Assembly: GCF_040807025.1 (NCBI RefSeq)
Contig: NC_090944.1
Coordinates: 113,460,238 to 113,524,237 of the forward strand
Direction of reading: 5' to 3'
Origin: Struthio camelus
Taxonomy: Eukaryota > Chordata > Aves > Struthioniformes > Struthionidae
Length of the DNA stretch: 64,000 nucleotides
Under the pieces are notes generated by a model. The model worked only from the letters and a program-made list of their open reading frames with translations, searched no databases and was not told the DNA's origin. The position numbers and the translations under genes were made by a program. Positions within the stretch are counted from its first letter, which is position 1. Each line of letters starts with the position of its first letter. Positions 1 to 11,667 of the stretch are shown here, piece by piece.

Positions 1-446
1 AGAACAGGTACCTGGTGATGATTTGTTCTGATTTTTTAATAACTCACATAATGGCTAGGCATCCCTTTGTTCCTGGGAAGCATCACAGCCAGCTTTGAAT
101 GTCAGGGTTCAATCAGGGATCTGCCTGATAGACAAACCAGCCACAAAGGAGAGGATTAAAATAGACATCCTTACATCAGTAAGTATCATTCTGAGGTACT
201 GACCAGAAACGAACCTGATCCAGTTCCCTGAAAATGGATAAGATCCAGTCTCTAATGGGTCAGCCTCTGCTGAGAAGAGCTTGGGCAATCCAGATCTCCC
301 TTTTCAGATTTTTGTGGGTTGGCTCTAGTTATAATATTAAATTGGTCATTAAATTAATTAGAAGCCTCATAAGTTCCAAGAAACTGTTTCTACTCGTAGC
401 ACTCATTAATTATTCTGACTAGGATTGTCTGTCTTTCTATTTATAG
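1..446 (+). other. HHAT: 3' end of the last HHAT intron
   Basis: No coding potential was recognised here. The segment ends in a pyrimidine-rich stretch (gtctgtctttctatttatag) whose AG at 445-446 is the splice acceptor for the HHAT terminal exon. The short open frame at 234-422 has no recognisable protein character and runs into the acceptor region, so it is treated as chance. Intron identity is inferred from the exon that follows it. Confidence 0.8.
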
Positions 447-538
447 GCTGGCCATGGGCAACACTGTCTGTTCATGGATTCCTGTACTGCTTCTCGCACG
501 TTGGAATTGAATGGGAGCGTACGTACGCGGCAAATTGA
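447..538 (+). CDS. HHAT: HHAT, terminal coding exon (Hedgehog acyltransferase C-terminus)
   Basis: HHAT is a multi-pass membrane-bound O-acyltransferase of the ER that attaches palmitate to the N-terminal cysteine of Hedgehog proteins. Only the last exon is here. After the acceptor AG at 445-446, the first two bases (447-448) complete a codon split by the intron. The frame then reads [19 protein letters not shown], followed by [10 protein letters not shown] and a TGA at 536-538. This closely matches the known vertebrate HHAT C-terminus, including the GWPW start and the GFLYC and SHVGI blocks, and forms the last hydrophobic segment and short tail. The catalytic histidine lies in earlier exons outside the window. 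The exon is under 100 bp and is easily missed by ORF scanning. Convergent placement against KCNH1, as in human, supports the call. No frameshift or early stop is visible. Confidence 0.93.
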
Positions 539-1202
539 GAATGACACGGAGGTTTGGTGTCGTGAATGATTTTTAAGACGGTTCACAGGTTAACGGCTTC
601 TCTACACTGGATATACTTCCCCTCTGCAGAAGAATGTGCCAAACCAAATATATGATCACCGTGCTAAAACTGTAAGCTCATTTAATTGACTCCGGGTTGC
701 AAATTCAGCAATTAAACCAGAAACACTGCTGGCTATGGCAGGGGACAGGGAGAAATTATAAAGCATTTTGAATTATGTTATATTTATAAAACAGCAACTG
801 TGTTTATATTGTTATTATGCTGCATCTCAGAATAGGTATTTCACATACAGTGAAGACCATTTTTGTTCCTTCCAATGGTTTGCTGCCTGTTTCGACACAT
901 TAAAGAAAACTTTCCTTTTCCTACATTGCACAATCCATTAATCCCAAACTCTTTCAGCTTCTGTCCAAAGGCACACTGGGTTATACTCTCCACTTGTTTT
1001 ATTCCATGAAGGGCAGGATGCTCATCATTTCTTTTTGATTGCTTTCTGGTTTAAGCTAGAATATTTCTGCTGTTCTCACTGACTGCAATTTTTCAGCCTT
1101 AAACCATTTTTTTCTACTTACTGTAGCAAAGTCTGCTTTTCCTTTTGAATTTCTTAATTTAAAATTCCTGATTTAAACAATTTCCTTTGCTAGTTTCAGG
1201 AG

Positions 1203-1222
1203 TTTTTTTTTTTTTTTTTTTT
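1203..1222 (+). repeat. T20 homopolymer in the HHAT 3' UTR
   Basis: Twenty consecutive T. If transcribed as inferred, it becomes a U20 tract in the HHAT message. It could also be the inverted tail of an old retroposon, but no body of such an element is visible next to it. Confidence 0.85.
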
Positions 1223-2684
1223 GAAGAGGGAGCAGGGAGGCCAGTCTTTTCTTAAGGACCAGCTTTTCTTTTTAATCAAATACGACCTTACAGTTCCTCT
1301 TGGGCTTTTAGTGCTCTCTACCTTGTATTAGCGCTAAAGCATGTAACATTACCTCTGTTATGGGGGTGCATCCCACCTTGAAGGGACTTGTTCAGTCTGC
1401 CGCCTGTTCTTTTCTGCTACAAAAGGAGATATTCCAGGTCCATCTGAATGGTAAACCTATTTAGTTTTCTTCATTCTCTGGTGTTCAGGCAATCAGCTCC
1501 TGCAAGAGTAAAGATGTAGCAGGAGTAGTGTTTTAAGAGCTTTAAAAAGAACAGACCCCCCCTCGGTTACAGTAGTACCAAATTAGCCAAAGCTGCACGT
1601 CCTTTACCCACAACCAGCCCTGTTACAACAGCATCTCTGCTAAAACACAGGGTTTCCCAGAGCTGAGAGAAATTATGCCTGTGTGATTGCAAGCATCAAA
1701 GCTGTGTGAGTGCTCCTGCACTTGCCATTTTCTGAAGGAAAGGGAGATCCTCCTCAGGTGTGACACAAGGGATGTCCCCCAAGCATAGAGCAGATGTTTC
1801 TTTTTGAACGGATATCGAAGAGCAGCCTGGAGACCTTTAGTCACGTGGTCTAGACTTTCCATTAGGCACAGCAAAAGGTCACCAGTCCTAGAGAAGGCTT
1901 CTGCTAACAGACTCTTCCTGAACCCAAAGCAGAACAATTTCTGTCGAAACTTGTTCTGGGTGCCCTTGCAGCCATTTCAGCTTGTTGGGAGGAGCAGATA
2001 GTGTCATCCCAGCCATCACTACTGCAGCTTCAGAAGAGTCCGATCGAGATAAACCCTATAACCAGAAATTCAGTCCCTAAGATAGACAGCTCAGTCCTTG
2101 CGTTTCTGATGTCTCTGCTGCTCACAATTATGGCCACCTTCATTTTCCCCTTCATTTGTTTATGAAGAATTAAGGGCAGAGGCTTCAGTTTTTTACCTCT
2201 GAAACTCTGGTCTCAGTAGCTCCCTCCAGAGACTAAGCTCATTGCTTGCAAGGCAGCCCCTCTGGCCCTTTACATTTAGGGGAGGGTTCCCCCCATCGGA
2301 GTGCAGTGATTTCCCTGAGGAGCAGTTTCTAGGGTAAACAGTGGCCTGTTGACAGTCAGACTTACCATGCATGTGAATTGGCCAGAGACGTGGCTCTCCT
2401 GATTGACTTACAAGGATCCTCTCAATCGCAGAGAAGTATACTGCTCTCAGCCTGTGACTTTTCTACCAGTATCTGATAGTGGCCTCCATTCTGGAGTAGA
2501 ACTGAGCTAAGGGCAAGAATTCCCTGAAACCTAACTCAAACTTTGTAATTAGATGGAATTAGCATTGGAGTAAAAAGTCATGAGTCTGTTCTTCACTCTT
2601 ATCGATTACCGTTATATGAAACGACTGGCTAAAAAGTGATTAAATTCCAATTTGTATGCATGCAAAGCTTCCTACTGCAATATG

Positions 2685-2735
2685 GAAATGACCTTGAAGG
2701 TCAACTAGATTATGCTTCCTTCTAATTGTTTTTTT
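2685..2735 (-). mobile_element. Possible CR1 3'-end scrap
   Basis: The string atgaccttgaaggtcaacta resembles the complement of the CR1 3' region, where a 'gggacctt..agatcatctagtccaacc' pattern is usual on the opposite strand. Only about 50 bases look alike and no terminal octamer repeat is visible, so this is a weak call. Confidence 0.25.
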
Positions 2736-2802
2736 TATACATGTATTTTTTCCAGTGCTTTACATATCTCCCACAGTTTTGTATACTTTTTTTGTTTCTA
2801 AA

Positions 2803-2808
2803 AATAAA
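2803..2808 (+). terminator. HHAT: Candidate HHAT polyadenylation signal
   Basis: Canonical AATAAA. A TGTA lies about 20 bases upstream and a GT-rich element follows, giving a plausible cleavage site near 2815-2825. AATAAA at 3211-3216 is the alternative. Confidence 0.5.
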
Positions 2809-5800
2809 GCTCAAACTGAGTGTTGGCTTGAGAACGTTGCCTTAGCTATGGTTTGGTGTAAGAAAAGTAAATGCATCACTGCACTGAGGAAGCGTCAATT
2901 ATTATACACTGGAAGCCTGCAAGATGGATTTGAGCCACATTAGTTACTTTTAGTCCTCTTGTGCCGTATATGGAACATGCAGTCCTTAACAGAACAAGTG
3001 CAAAAAGCAAATACACCTTTTGTAGATTAGTTAAGGTGAGATTTCAGCATATGCTTCTGTGAATGGTCACCAAAACTGTAGCATGCAAGTAAAACAATAC
3101 TTCCCTTCAGACTACTGCTGCCCTGGTCTGCAGTCAGAAGCATGAAGTGTGCCTGCACAAATTAAGAAATAGAAACTGCTTCTTATCATTTGAGTATTTA
3201 TCGTATGAGAAATAAATACTTTCCTTTACTCTCCGCCTGAAAGGGGTTCTTGTTCCTCCAGCTTGAAAGTGTTTATTTCAAGAACAAGCCCGCTCATGAA
3301 ATTGCTGATCCATCCTGCTTACTAAGCACCTGTAGGCAAGGCATGAGACACACTTGGGTCAAACACACAGCTCTGTTAAGAGCTCAGGCTGCACTTGAAG
3401 CACTTTAACATATACAGTCACTTACTGCTTCAGCTTGGAGACGCATTCCTCAGCCTGACCTGGGTGCAACTCTTCGTTACTATGTGGTAACGATGTAATT
3501 GATGTCCTTGAAATTATGTGGTAGCCATAAATGCCATCCTTCAAGCAAGTCCTCTGTGAAGCTCCTAGGGAGTTGCAGAGGCTTGGAAAACACTAGAGTA
3601 AGCATCCAAGTTACCAAGAAAAAAAAAACTAGGTGAGAGGAGGAGGAGGAGGAAAATTCCTGTAACTAGCATTTCCTTAGGATTTGGAACTAGGAAATAC
3701 ACAGGGAAGATGCCCCCAGGTAAGACACCTGAACCAACAGGGAGGCAAGTCTAGTCCTAAGTAGGGGTGCTCTGCTGCTGTACTTCCGAAGGGTCATAAG
3801 AGCACAGTGATAAACGAGCTGGTGGCTCTGAAACTGAGCTGGGTGTACGCACATGTTGGCTGCTGAGGAAACCAATGTGAAAGTGATTCTGAAAAGCATC
3901 CCTAAGTGACTTGCTAGCCCAGCATTTCTGTCTCAGTATATGGATTAAATAGCCACCACAAAGCTGTAGTAATCATGGCACACATGTATGCATCCTTTCC
4001 CCACCCCCATAACTTGGTTAACAAAGCACCTGCAGACATCATTATTATTGGAGAGGGCAAAATTATGCTAAGTGGCTCTTTCTTTAATTCTGTATTGATT
4101 AGAGGGCAAGTGAGGCTTTGCTCACATCTCTCTTTCACATCTGAGTGCTAAAAGCAGATTAGTTGGACTAACCAGCTTACCACAGCTCATAGGAAAAACA
4201 GCTTAACTATAAAAACCTGCAGCAATTTTGTTATTAGTCACAGCAATAACACGGTGCCTCGCCTTTCTCTTGCGCAGCAGCTCAGTATCTTCTGTCATTG
4301 CTGCCCCTTGAGCCAGTTGCAGCTCTCGCTTGCTAACTGGAGGCTTGCCTTCCTCAGGCATGCTGCCGCGATGTTCCTCAAAGATCAGCGCAGAGCAGGA
4401 GGATTGTTATGCATGGTACGTCACAGCTTCCTCCTGGCTGCTCTTTGTAGTCACCCCCTCCCTTCGACAGAGCTGCTCTGCCAGTTGCTGCTTGGCAAAA
4501 TAATTCTGTCGATGTGCGGCCGCTTGTTAGTCGAGTCATATATTTTAATCCAGCAGGGACAGCTGAATTACTGCTCTCCAAAAGGCCTGAGAAGAACTCC
4601 AAGTTTGTAACACCTTTGAGGAACAAGGGAAATCTGCATTATAATAGATCGCTTCTTGTTTTAAGTGACCTCTGAGATCTACCCTCTCTAGTGCATTTCT
4701 CTGCCAACCCCGCCTTCAGAAGTTGGATGCCTAGGGGTGCTGTGTACACGTGCACCAAATTCAACAGGTTCACCTGCAGCTGCTTGTGGATTGCTTTCGT
4801 CATTATTTGCATTTGCATGTAAAAGGAAGAAAAGACAAAGAAAGACAACTCTTGTTCAAATTCTCCACTTTTGGCAAATGAGCTGCTGTCAAGCCGAGGT
4901 TCTGCTAAAGCATCTGACAATTAGGTGAGTCACCTGCGCTTGGAGCTTGCTGCTGACAGACCATCTCAGCTGAGACATCCCAAGCCTAGGGGTAGGCACT
5001 GACGGCTCCAAGCATGAGAGGCTTTCGGGGATGCCACCAACACCCAGGAGGAGAGGAAAAGAAAAAGAAAACTTCTAATGGATCTGATCCACATATCTTC
5101 AGATCCTGTGCAAGAGGCTGAGCTGAATAGTTTCAAGGCCCAAACTTCAGACGGCCTGTGAGCCTCCCCATTCAGGGGCGCTCCCACAGTCTCTAGCAGC
5201 ATAAGTCCTCTTGCCTCAGTGCCAACGTCACTGGCCTTAGAAACTATTGATCCAGGGGAAAATGGGCTCCTGCACTCAGTATCCAGCACAGACAGTGACA
5301 GCATTAAAACTGCAAGGCAGCACTAGTCAATAGCCTGTTCATTGGCAAGGGAAGCACACACACTTATGGAGGCTTGAAAAACTCCTCTTTCCTTATGCTG
5401 GGAGCCACAGAGGTCTGGGTGAGAGCAGGTCAAGCTAACATCAGAACTTAACAGAAAAAAAAGCTGGCCAGAATTAAATTTTGACCACAGCCTAGGTTAT
5501 ACCACCTCTCATTGTATGCAGGTCCAGTTTGGTTTAAGTGTGAATACCCTAAGATATTTGTACCAGCTACTTTCGGAAATGAGTCAAACATTCTTGAAAT
5601 GGGATACCTGTGACACACGAATTCCCGAGCAACGGTCAGAATGCAGGTAACAAAAATATACCACTAGCTACAGAGACTGAAGAAAAACCTTTACATACGG
5701 TTGGGTAGCTGAAGTGAATCACCACTGATGGATCCGTCATCTAACCACCGAAAAATTAAAGTTTACTGAAAAATAGTACAGTAACAAGACTCCAGCTATG

Positions 5801-7712
5801 ACCCGTGATGTTTAAATTGTATTAGCACTCCCTCTAGAGCTGGTCGTTCTTGAGAAAATTAGTGAATTTTTATGGACCATAGAACTTGATATCCTCTGCA
5901 CTAGTGCATTTGGATTTCAAAAATTAGGTTGCAAAAATAGAAAAAATGGAAATGATATTTAAAGATCCAAAGTTTCTACACTGTGGGTAAAGGAATCTAA
6001 AAGGAAAATCCTAGGAAACAAGTAAGATTCAGTTATTTTTCAGACTGCTGCTGGAAGAGGGAAGGTTGTTTTAAGGGCTTGGATATGTGGATTACCTTAT
6101 AATAATCCAAATTATTACACAGAGAGAATCTACATTCATGAGACAGTTCTTTAAACAATGTTACTGCTAATTTACAGTTATGAGTTTCTCTATTCTTGTG
6201 GTAGTAGTTTTGTGCTGAAGTGGTAGTTTTATGCTGCAGTTACAGGGTAATAACATTCATTTCGTCACCTCTCTGCTTCCAACTATTTCAGTGATCCTTC
6301 GGCTGGCTCCCCTAGGCTCTTTGCATCCTGCCTTCAGGCCAACCCTTTCATCGGTTCTCACTGCTGCGCGGCCAACACGGTGCCTGGCATAGCTAGGCCT
6401 GCCGTGGCAAACATCTTCCTACGCTCAGGCTGCCTCGCGAGTGAGCCAAGCGCTTGTCCAGCCCCACGCTTTGCCTGCTTGGGCCTCCAGCATAGACAGA
6501 GCTGTAGCTTAAGTAGGTAAGTAACTAACTGTCCTTTAGTACCCTAGCCACGCACAGCCTTACCATGGGCCCCAAGCTAAACCAGCAGGCAACAGAATCA
6601 AAATCCAGCCCTTCCTGGGCTTGAAGTTTGCAGCCGGTCACCACAGACCCCTCCCATTTCAGGCTATGAAACTCTAAAGCATAAGAAACATGGAGAAAAC
6701 CTTGCAGTCCCCCACACCCCCAGGAGTCTCGAGATTCTCCGGAGAACGACATCTGTAAACTATGGGTAAATTTTCCCCCTCCTTTGCAGCTATGGAAAGT
6801 GAGCAGCAACGACCTGTTAGCTTTGTCACGGCAGAGGCGCCCACCCGATGCGTACAGGTCACTGAGGACACTCATGAGGTGGGGGAGAGAAAACCCAGGA
6901 AGCAGTAGATGCGTTTGAGCCCTGCGAAGAAGCGAGGGAGGCAAAGCGGGAGTTCTCCGGGAAGACAGGGAAAGGCCAGGGAAGAGCAGAGAAACTGCTC
7001 GCTGTGAGCAGAGACGTGGTAGGACAAGCGGTCTCACAGAACGACCTCAGAGATGAGAGAAACAGATGGAGAAGTGGATGGGGAGCTGATACAGATGACA
7101 GACAAGAATAATAATATTAAACAAATCATAGTAATAAAAAAAGCATTCTCCCTCAGAGCTGCTTTTCCACATCAACCTGTAGCCTCTTTATTCCCCTGAA
7201 ATATTCATCTTAGTCTGAAGGTTTGCTAACCTGGCTGCTACAGGACTTGGAGAACTTGCCTTAAGGTAGCTCGATGGAAGGGCCTCTGACTACAACTCTC
7301 TGCCCTGCTGATGGGCTTACAGACTGCGCTCACCCTCTCTGCTGTGTTTTTCTAGGCTAAAGAAATGAAGCTTTTCTCAAGTGCTTTCCTGAGACTCAGC
7401 TATGTTTCTGTCAGAAGCTGTTTTCCTAAACAAAGGAAATGCAGCAGATTCACTCCACCAGGAGAGTATCCAAGGCTAAACTTTTTTAATGGTATATCCT
7501 TTTTCATTTACTTCCATGAGCTTAGACTTTTCTGAAACTTTGTATACCACGAAGGTCAGAGCAACCAGCCCAGAGCTTCTCGTAACACCTGACTACAGGT
7601 GCTTTATTTGCTGCTTACCAATGACATTTTACCACCCCAGAACTGTGATTTCATGCTGCAGCTCTTCCACAGTTTCTGCAATAAGGCTTAGCCAGCCAGT
7701 CCTAATGGGTGC

Positions 7713-7729
7713 TTTTTTTTTTTTTTTTT
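7713..7729 (+). repeat. T17 homopolymer
   Basis: Seventeen consecutive T in the intergenic spacer. No retroposon body is recognisable next to it. Confidence 0.85.
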
Positions 7730-8197
7730 CCAATTTTGCTTTCAGCTCAGCTTTTGTAGTTTCCTTTTGTCTCCACGCTTCCAATGCCCAAGTTCAGTAC
7801 AGCTGTGTGTTCGATACCACCATCCTAAAGGAAAACCCAAGCAAATTATTTATTTTTGTTTGGGGCTACACACAGATTCTCTTAACTCTCTTTCCTGTCC
7901 TCACTCCACAGTTGAGAATTTTCAGTAAGTTTTCCTGTTATCATTATTTCTTCTAAATAACTGTAAAAAGTAAAATCCACAAAATAAGATCACTGGAGAG
8001 GATTGAAAGCTATTTGCATTTTCCTTTGTTGTAAGCCATTGCTTGCAGAGAACCAGTTCTTGTTTAGCTGTCCTGGTACTATTGCTGAGCACACGATAGC
8101 TCCCAGATTTAATGCAGCGTTCACATGCTAACACTGCCTAACATTTCCCCTCAGATGGTAACCCCCTGTTGTAGAGGAGGCCTTAGTCCACCTTTAA

Positions 8198-8235
8198 ATA
8201 TATATATCTGTGTGTGTGTGTGTGTGTGTGTGTGT
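8198..8235 (+). repeat. Compound (AT)n-(TG)n microsatellite
   Basis: An AT alternation at 8198-8207, one C, then an uninterrupted TG alternation of 27 bases at 8209-8235. It is long enough to be polymorphic. Confidence 0.95.
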
Positions 8236-8694
8236 ATACTTTTTTTTAAGCACATTTCTAATAGCTATTCCAGCACTGTTTCTTTCTGCCTGAGGAATGG
8301 CTATGGAGGCAAATATTCATACCAAATCACATCCTCCTCAGATTCACACAGTAAAGACTTACCTTTACTTCCTTCCACCTTCACTTAAAAAAGAAGCAAG
8401 TCTTGTATTCATTTTAAGGAAAACTGCACAAGTGGACAAAGCTGAAAATAAATGGAAGAAACACTGTTGAGAACAATAGCGTGTCATCTCCAAAGCAAAG
8501 TATTTGATTTTGTTCATACACTTATTGCCTCCTGCACAGCACAGCACCAGCTGGAAGTTTTAGGGAAATGGGTTGAGGATTTGTCATTACAGATGAACCT
8601 CCCCAAAATAGGCTTGTTTCAAACCTACAGCTGTGCCACTTACAGGCTTAAATTTGAACTTGGCTGTGATTGATACATGAGGGCTTGAACTTGA

Positions 8695-8753
8695 TTAGGA
8701 AGGGGGAACAGGAAAGGGCAAGAAAGCGGGAAGAAGGGGGGAAAAAAAAAAGA
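8695..8753 (+). repeat. Purine-rich tract with four G-runs
   Basis: Nearly all-purine strand with G-runs of 5, 3, 3 and 6 separated by roughly 9, 9 and 5 bases, ending in an A-run. It may form a long-loop G-quadruplex or a triplex, which is inferred from composition only. Confidence 0.6.
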
Positions 8754-9564
8754 CAAGTCTTGAACACATGTATTTTGCAGATATGGTTGTGCACTGTTTT
8801 TTTTCTTTTCTTCTGACAGACATGTTAGGAGTTCAGTTACTCTAATGACCTCTTTGGATCTCTCACTCTTATTATTCGGTCTTTCATTTATAGGACAGGT
8901 TGTTTCCCCTGGCTTCTATATACCATCACAGAGATTATAGTTAGAATGAAAGGAGCAAAAATGCAATCTTCTAAGTGAAAAATATTTATATTTGCCAACA
9001 TTCTTCATATGCCTATTACAAATAAACACCTCATACTGACAGTAGTAATAAATGCCGTAACAACCTTGCATCCTTTTCAGTATTTTTGAGTGTGATACAT
9101 AGCCTTACTAACCAGCCCTACCTCAGTGAAGCGCAAGGCTTGCACAAAAAACAGCTCATCAGCCAAGAGGCCCCAAACTCCCAATGCCCTGCTAGGGTGG
9201 GCAAATCAGAGCATACCAGGAGACTTTTATGAAGAGAGGGGCCCCCTGGCCTGGATGCATAGCACTCACAGGGTTTCCCAAGCATTGGTGGCACAAATTT
9301 AGAGGAAACAGTTTTGGTGTTCCCTCATGTAACAGGTGGATGCAAATAAAAAACATTGCTATGGCACATATGTGAGAGAGCATATAGATTCACTGCCCTT
9401 CAGGTCCACAAAGCCCAGCAGAGACCTGGTTCATACTGTTCAGATTTACTCCATGCTCAGTTCCCAAAAGCATTGGCACCTGAGTGCTTCCAACTGCTAC
9501 AGCACTACTAAAAGGCACCCTAGGGCACTGAAGGGACCCCTGTTACCAAACGCAAAACTTAAAC

Positions 9565-9589
9565 AGGGTAAGTAACAGTTACCTACCCT
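9565..9589. repeat. 12-bp near-perfect inverted repeat at the edge of the GC-rich patch
   Basis: The arm agggtaagtaac (9565-9576) faces gttacctaccct (9578-9589) across one base, with one mismatch. The left arm also contains a good splice-donor-like string, cagggtaagt. It sits immediately before the GC-rich patch at about 9590-10090. Confidence 0.8.
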
Positions 9590-10090
9590 CGAATCTGAAG
9601 TAGAGCAGACGCCAGCACTTCCACTCCCCTGGGAGTCGTTGCTGGCTGCCCCGGCAGCCAAGCTCTCTAGGGCCGCAGGCCCTGGCTAGGAGGAGCTCCT
9701 GCCTGGCCAGGAGGGGGTCCCCCAGGTGCTTCCACACCTGCAGCAGCAGCGTGAAGGCAATGAACGCTCCCAGTGGGGTCTGAGCCCTCCACCAGCCGGA
9801 GGGCAGAGCTCCCCTCTGACTACACACCCTGAGGCATCTTCTAGGTGCTGCCCGTTGCACGCTAGCACATAAAATATACCTCTTAGAAGCAGCAGTACCT
9901 AAATATATTTCTGAGAGGGTTCAGGAGTGCCAGCACACAGCCCATGGAGACTAGCTGGGAAACCTCCCCCCGGCTCTGAACATGCCCCTGCAGGTGCAGC
10001 AGATGAGGAGCCGAGGGCTGGAGCACAGCTGGATCCCAGGGCTGCTCACGCAGCAAGGGCTGTCCCCTGCCGTATTGCAGCTCAGCTGGT
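9590..10090. other. GC-rich patch of unknown nature
   Basis: Base composition jumps relative to the flanks, with moderate CpG. Overlapping open frames on the - strand (9579-9860 and 9686-9868) and one on + (9927-10181) follow from the high GC and match no family I recognise. It could be an old repeat, a small unmethylated patch or simply compositional. Confidence 0.45.
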
Positions 10091-11661
10091 ATTTCAGCCT
10101 GCTGGTAGCTCAGCTCAGAGTCAAAGCCTGAAGAACCAGCAGGTGGAACATGAACCTTTGCAATTTGTCACACAAATCTGAGCAAAAAGTGCTGTAATTA
10201 ATCACCTTCGGCTTGAACTGCTGTGGGCCTGATAAGGGGAGAGAAGCAGGGATGAGGAACGTTGCACAGAGCATGCTATCTGTCTTTGCATTAATTTAAG
10301 CTTGCAATACGAGGGAGGCTGCTAAGACTGCAGGAAAAGCCTGAGCACAAAGAAAATAATTGAGAGCTCAGAAAATGAGAACAACAGGCTTTAGAGACCT
10401 CAAAAAAAAAGAAAAGTACGTGGCTTCGCTAGGGTAATTTTCTCTGTTCTAGTAAGTACAGGAAACTCTGCATAACGTTAGACAAAGTAAAGCTGAAAAG
10501 ATTTTCATACTGGCCAGTGAAACAATACTACCGCCTGAAGATCCTGTCACACTGCATACTGCAGTGCACGCAGAAAGGATGGTAAAAATAGCGCCTGGTT
10601 GTACTCCTTGGCTGCTCTCAGTATAGTTTAGCCTTAGGAGTAGTCCTGAAGTAGTCTGAAAGCTTATGCTTTATTGCTGTTCTTTTGAAGATGAGGATGC
10701 CAATCCATACTATGAAGTGTTTTAATGCACGCGACAGCAGTGTTCACCAGGCCCACAGACGTTGAGGGTGGCGACGGGCTACGCTCACAGCCTGCCACGG
10801 AGAGGGATCCACGAAGACGGCTGCGAAGCCTGCAGCGTCTAGGCTGACTATCCTGAAGCCTAACACTTTTTATCCTGTCCAGGCTGGCTGCTAACCCGAA
10901 GGAACAGCGGTGGCTCACGATCCCAGCGGGTATCGCCTCCTGACCTCACGATACAGCGGGTATCGTTACCTTTGGGTACACATTTCTTTTCTGAGGCAGC
11001 CAACAAAATGTACTGATTACCACCGGTTGCAGCAGTGCTCCTGGCTGATGACAGAGTGCAAGATGCTTCCTTCCCGCTGCCTCTTTCTTCGTGTAAGTCC
11101 ATGCTAAGGTCACCTCCCTCTTCAGCAGAAGACAGGATAGCAGAAGCCCCTTAGACCTCTGTTACACTTGTTTTAAACGTTATGTAGTAGGCACCAGGTA
11201 TCGCAACAGCGAATGCAGTGCAAAACACACCCTGACAGCATACACGTGTCCCCTCAGGATATCCAACGATCATTTCGAATAGGCCACAGAGAGTCGTCTG
11301 GTGATCCTTGCTTTTGATCAGCCGTCAGCTGGGCTGCACTGCAATCTGCAATGCAGGATGCTGCCTATGGCCCTAGAAATTATTAACTTTACAGAATACT
11401 TGAATTCAGTTACAGTGACCCTGATTTTCTGATTTTACCGATGCACAGCAGACTAAAATCTAAGGAAATAACCTGAACTGTTTATGACCGAACCACTAAT
11501 ATCAAACGTCTCTATCGATAGCGCTTGAGACAAAAAACAACAGCAACAAAATTTCTAGCCAGAAGTTCTAGACAGTAACTAAAAATCCCCTTGTTGATAT
11601 TATATGCAAATATTTAACACATAGAAAAGTACACCAAAGCCAACGGTAATGTATAAAATAG

Positions 11662-11667
11662 TTTATT
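11662..11667 (-). terminator. KCNH1: Candidate distal KCNH1 polyadenylation signal
   Basis: The plus-strand tttatt reads AATAAA on the - strand. Upstream on that strand is a TTTGTAAA (UGUA-type) element. Downstream, after roughly 20 bases, is gctttggtgtacttttctat, a GU/U-rich element. Together these give a well-formed cleavage context, with cleavage expected near 11641-11650. Confidence 0.5.

Larger units (their letters stand above)
539..2825 (+). other. HHAT: Probable HHAT 3' UTR
   Basis: The stretch after the HHAT stop has no credible ORF and is moderately AT-rich with a 20-base T run at 1203-1222. The 3' boundary is inferred from the first well-formed polyadenylation context downstream: a TGTA at 2780-2783, AATAAA at 2803-2808, and a GT-rich stretch (gagtgttggcttg) beginning about 11 bases later. 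A second AATAAA at 3211-3216 could serve a longer form. The exact end needs transcript data. Confidence 0.5.
2826..11640. other. Intergenic spacer between the convergent HHAT and KCNH1 ends
   Basis: About 8.8 kb without a recognisable gene. Open frames at 6525-7037 (-, 170 codons), 7489-7956 (+, 155 codons, crossing a T17 run), 4254-4610 (+) and 4966-5304 (-) were read and show no family signature, no conserved-looking motif and no splice partners. The spacer contains a TG microsatellite (8209-8235), a purine/G-run tract (about 8695-8753), a GC-rich patch (about 9590-10090) and a small direct-repeat/hairpin (10924-10965). Its limits depend on the inferred poly(A) sites of both genes. Confidence 0.55.

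Noticed and set aside
234..422. 62-codon + strand frame before the HHAT exon
   Set aside because: It ends inside the intron before the acceptor and has no similarity to HHAT.
6525..7037. 170-codon open frame on the - strand
   Set aside because: The longest non-KCNH1 frame. Its composition follows local GC content; it lacks domain motifs, repeats of known type and splice context, and another - strand frame overlaps it. Treated as chance.
7489..7956. 155-codon open frame on the + strand
   Set aside because: It crosses a T17 run that yields polyphenylalanine, with no recognisable domain and no conserved-looking motif.
9579..9868. Two overlapping - strand frames in the GC-rich patch
   Set aside because: Two frames open over the same DNA is a composition effect. 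No family resemblance.
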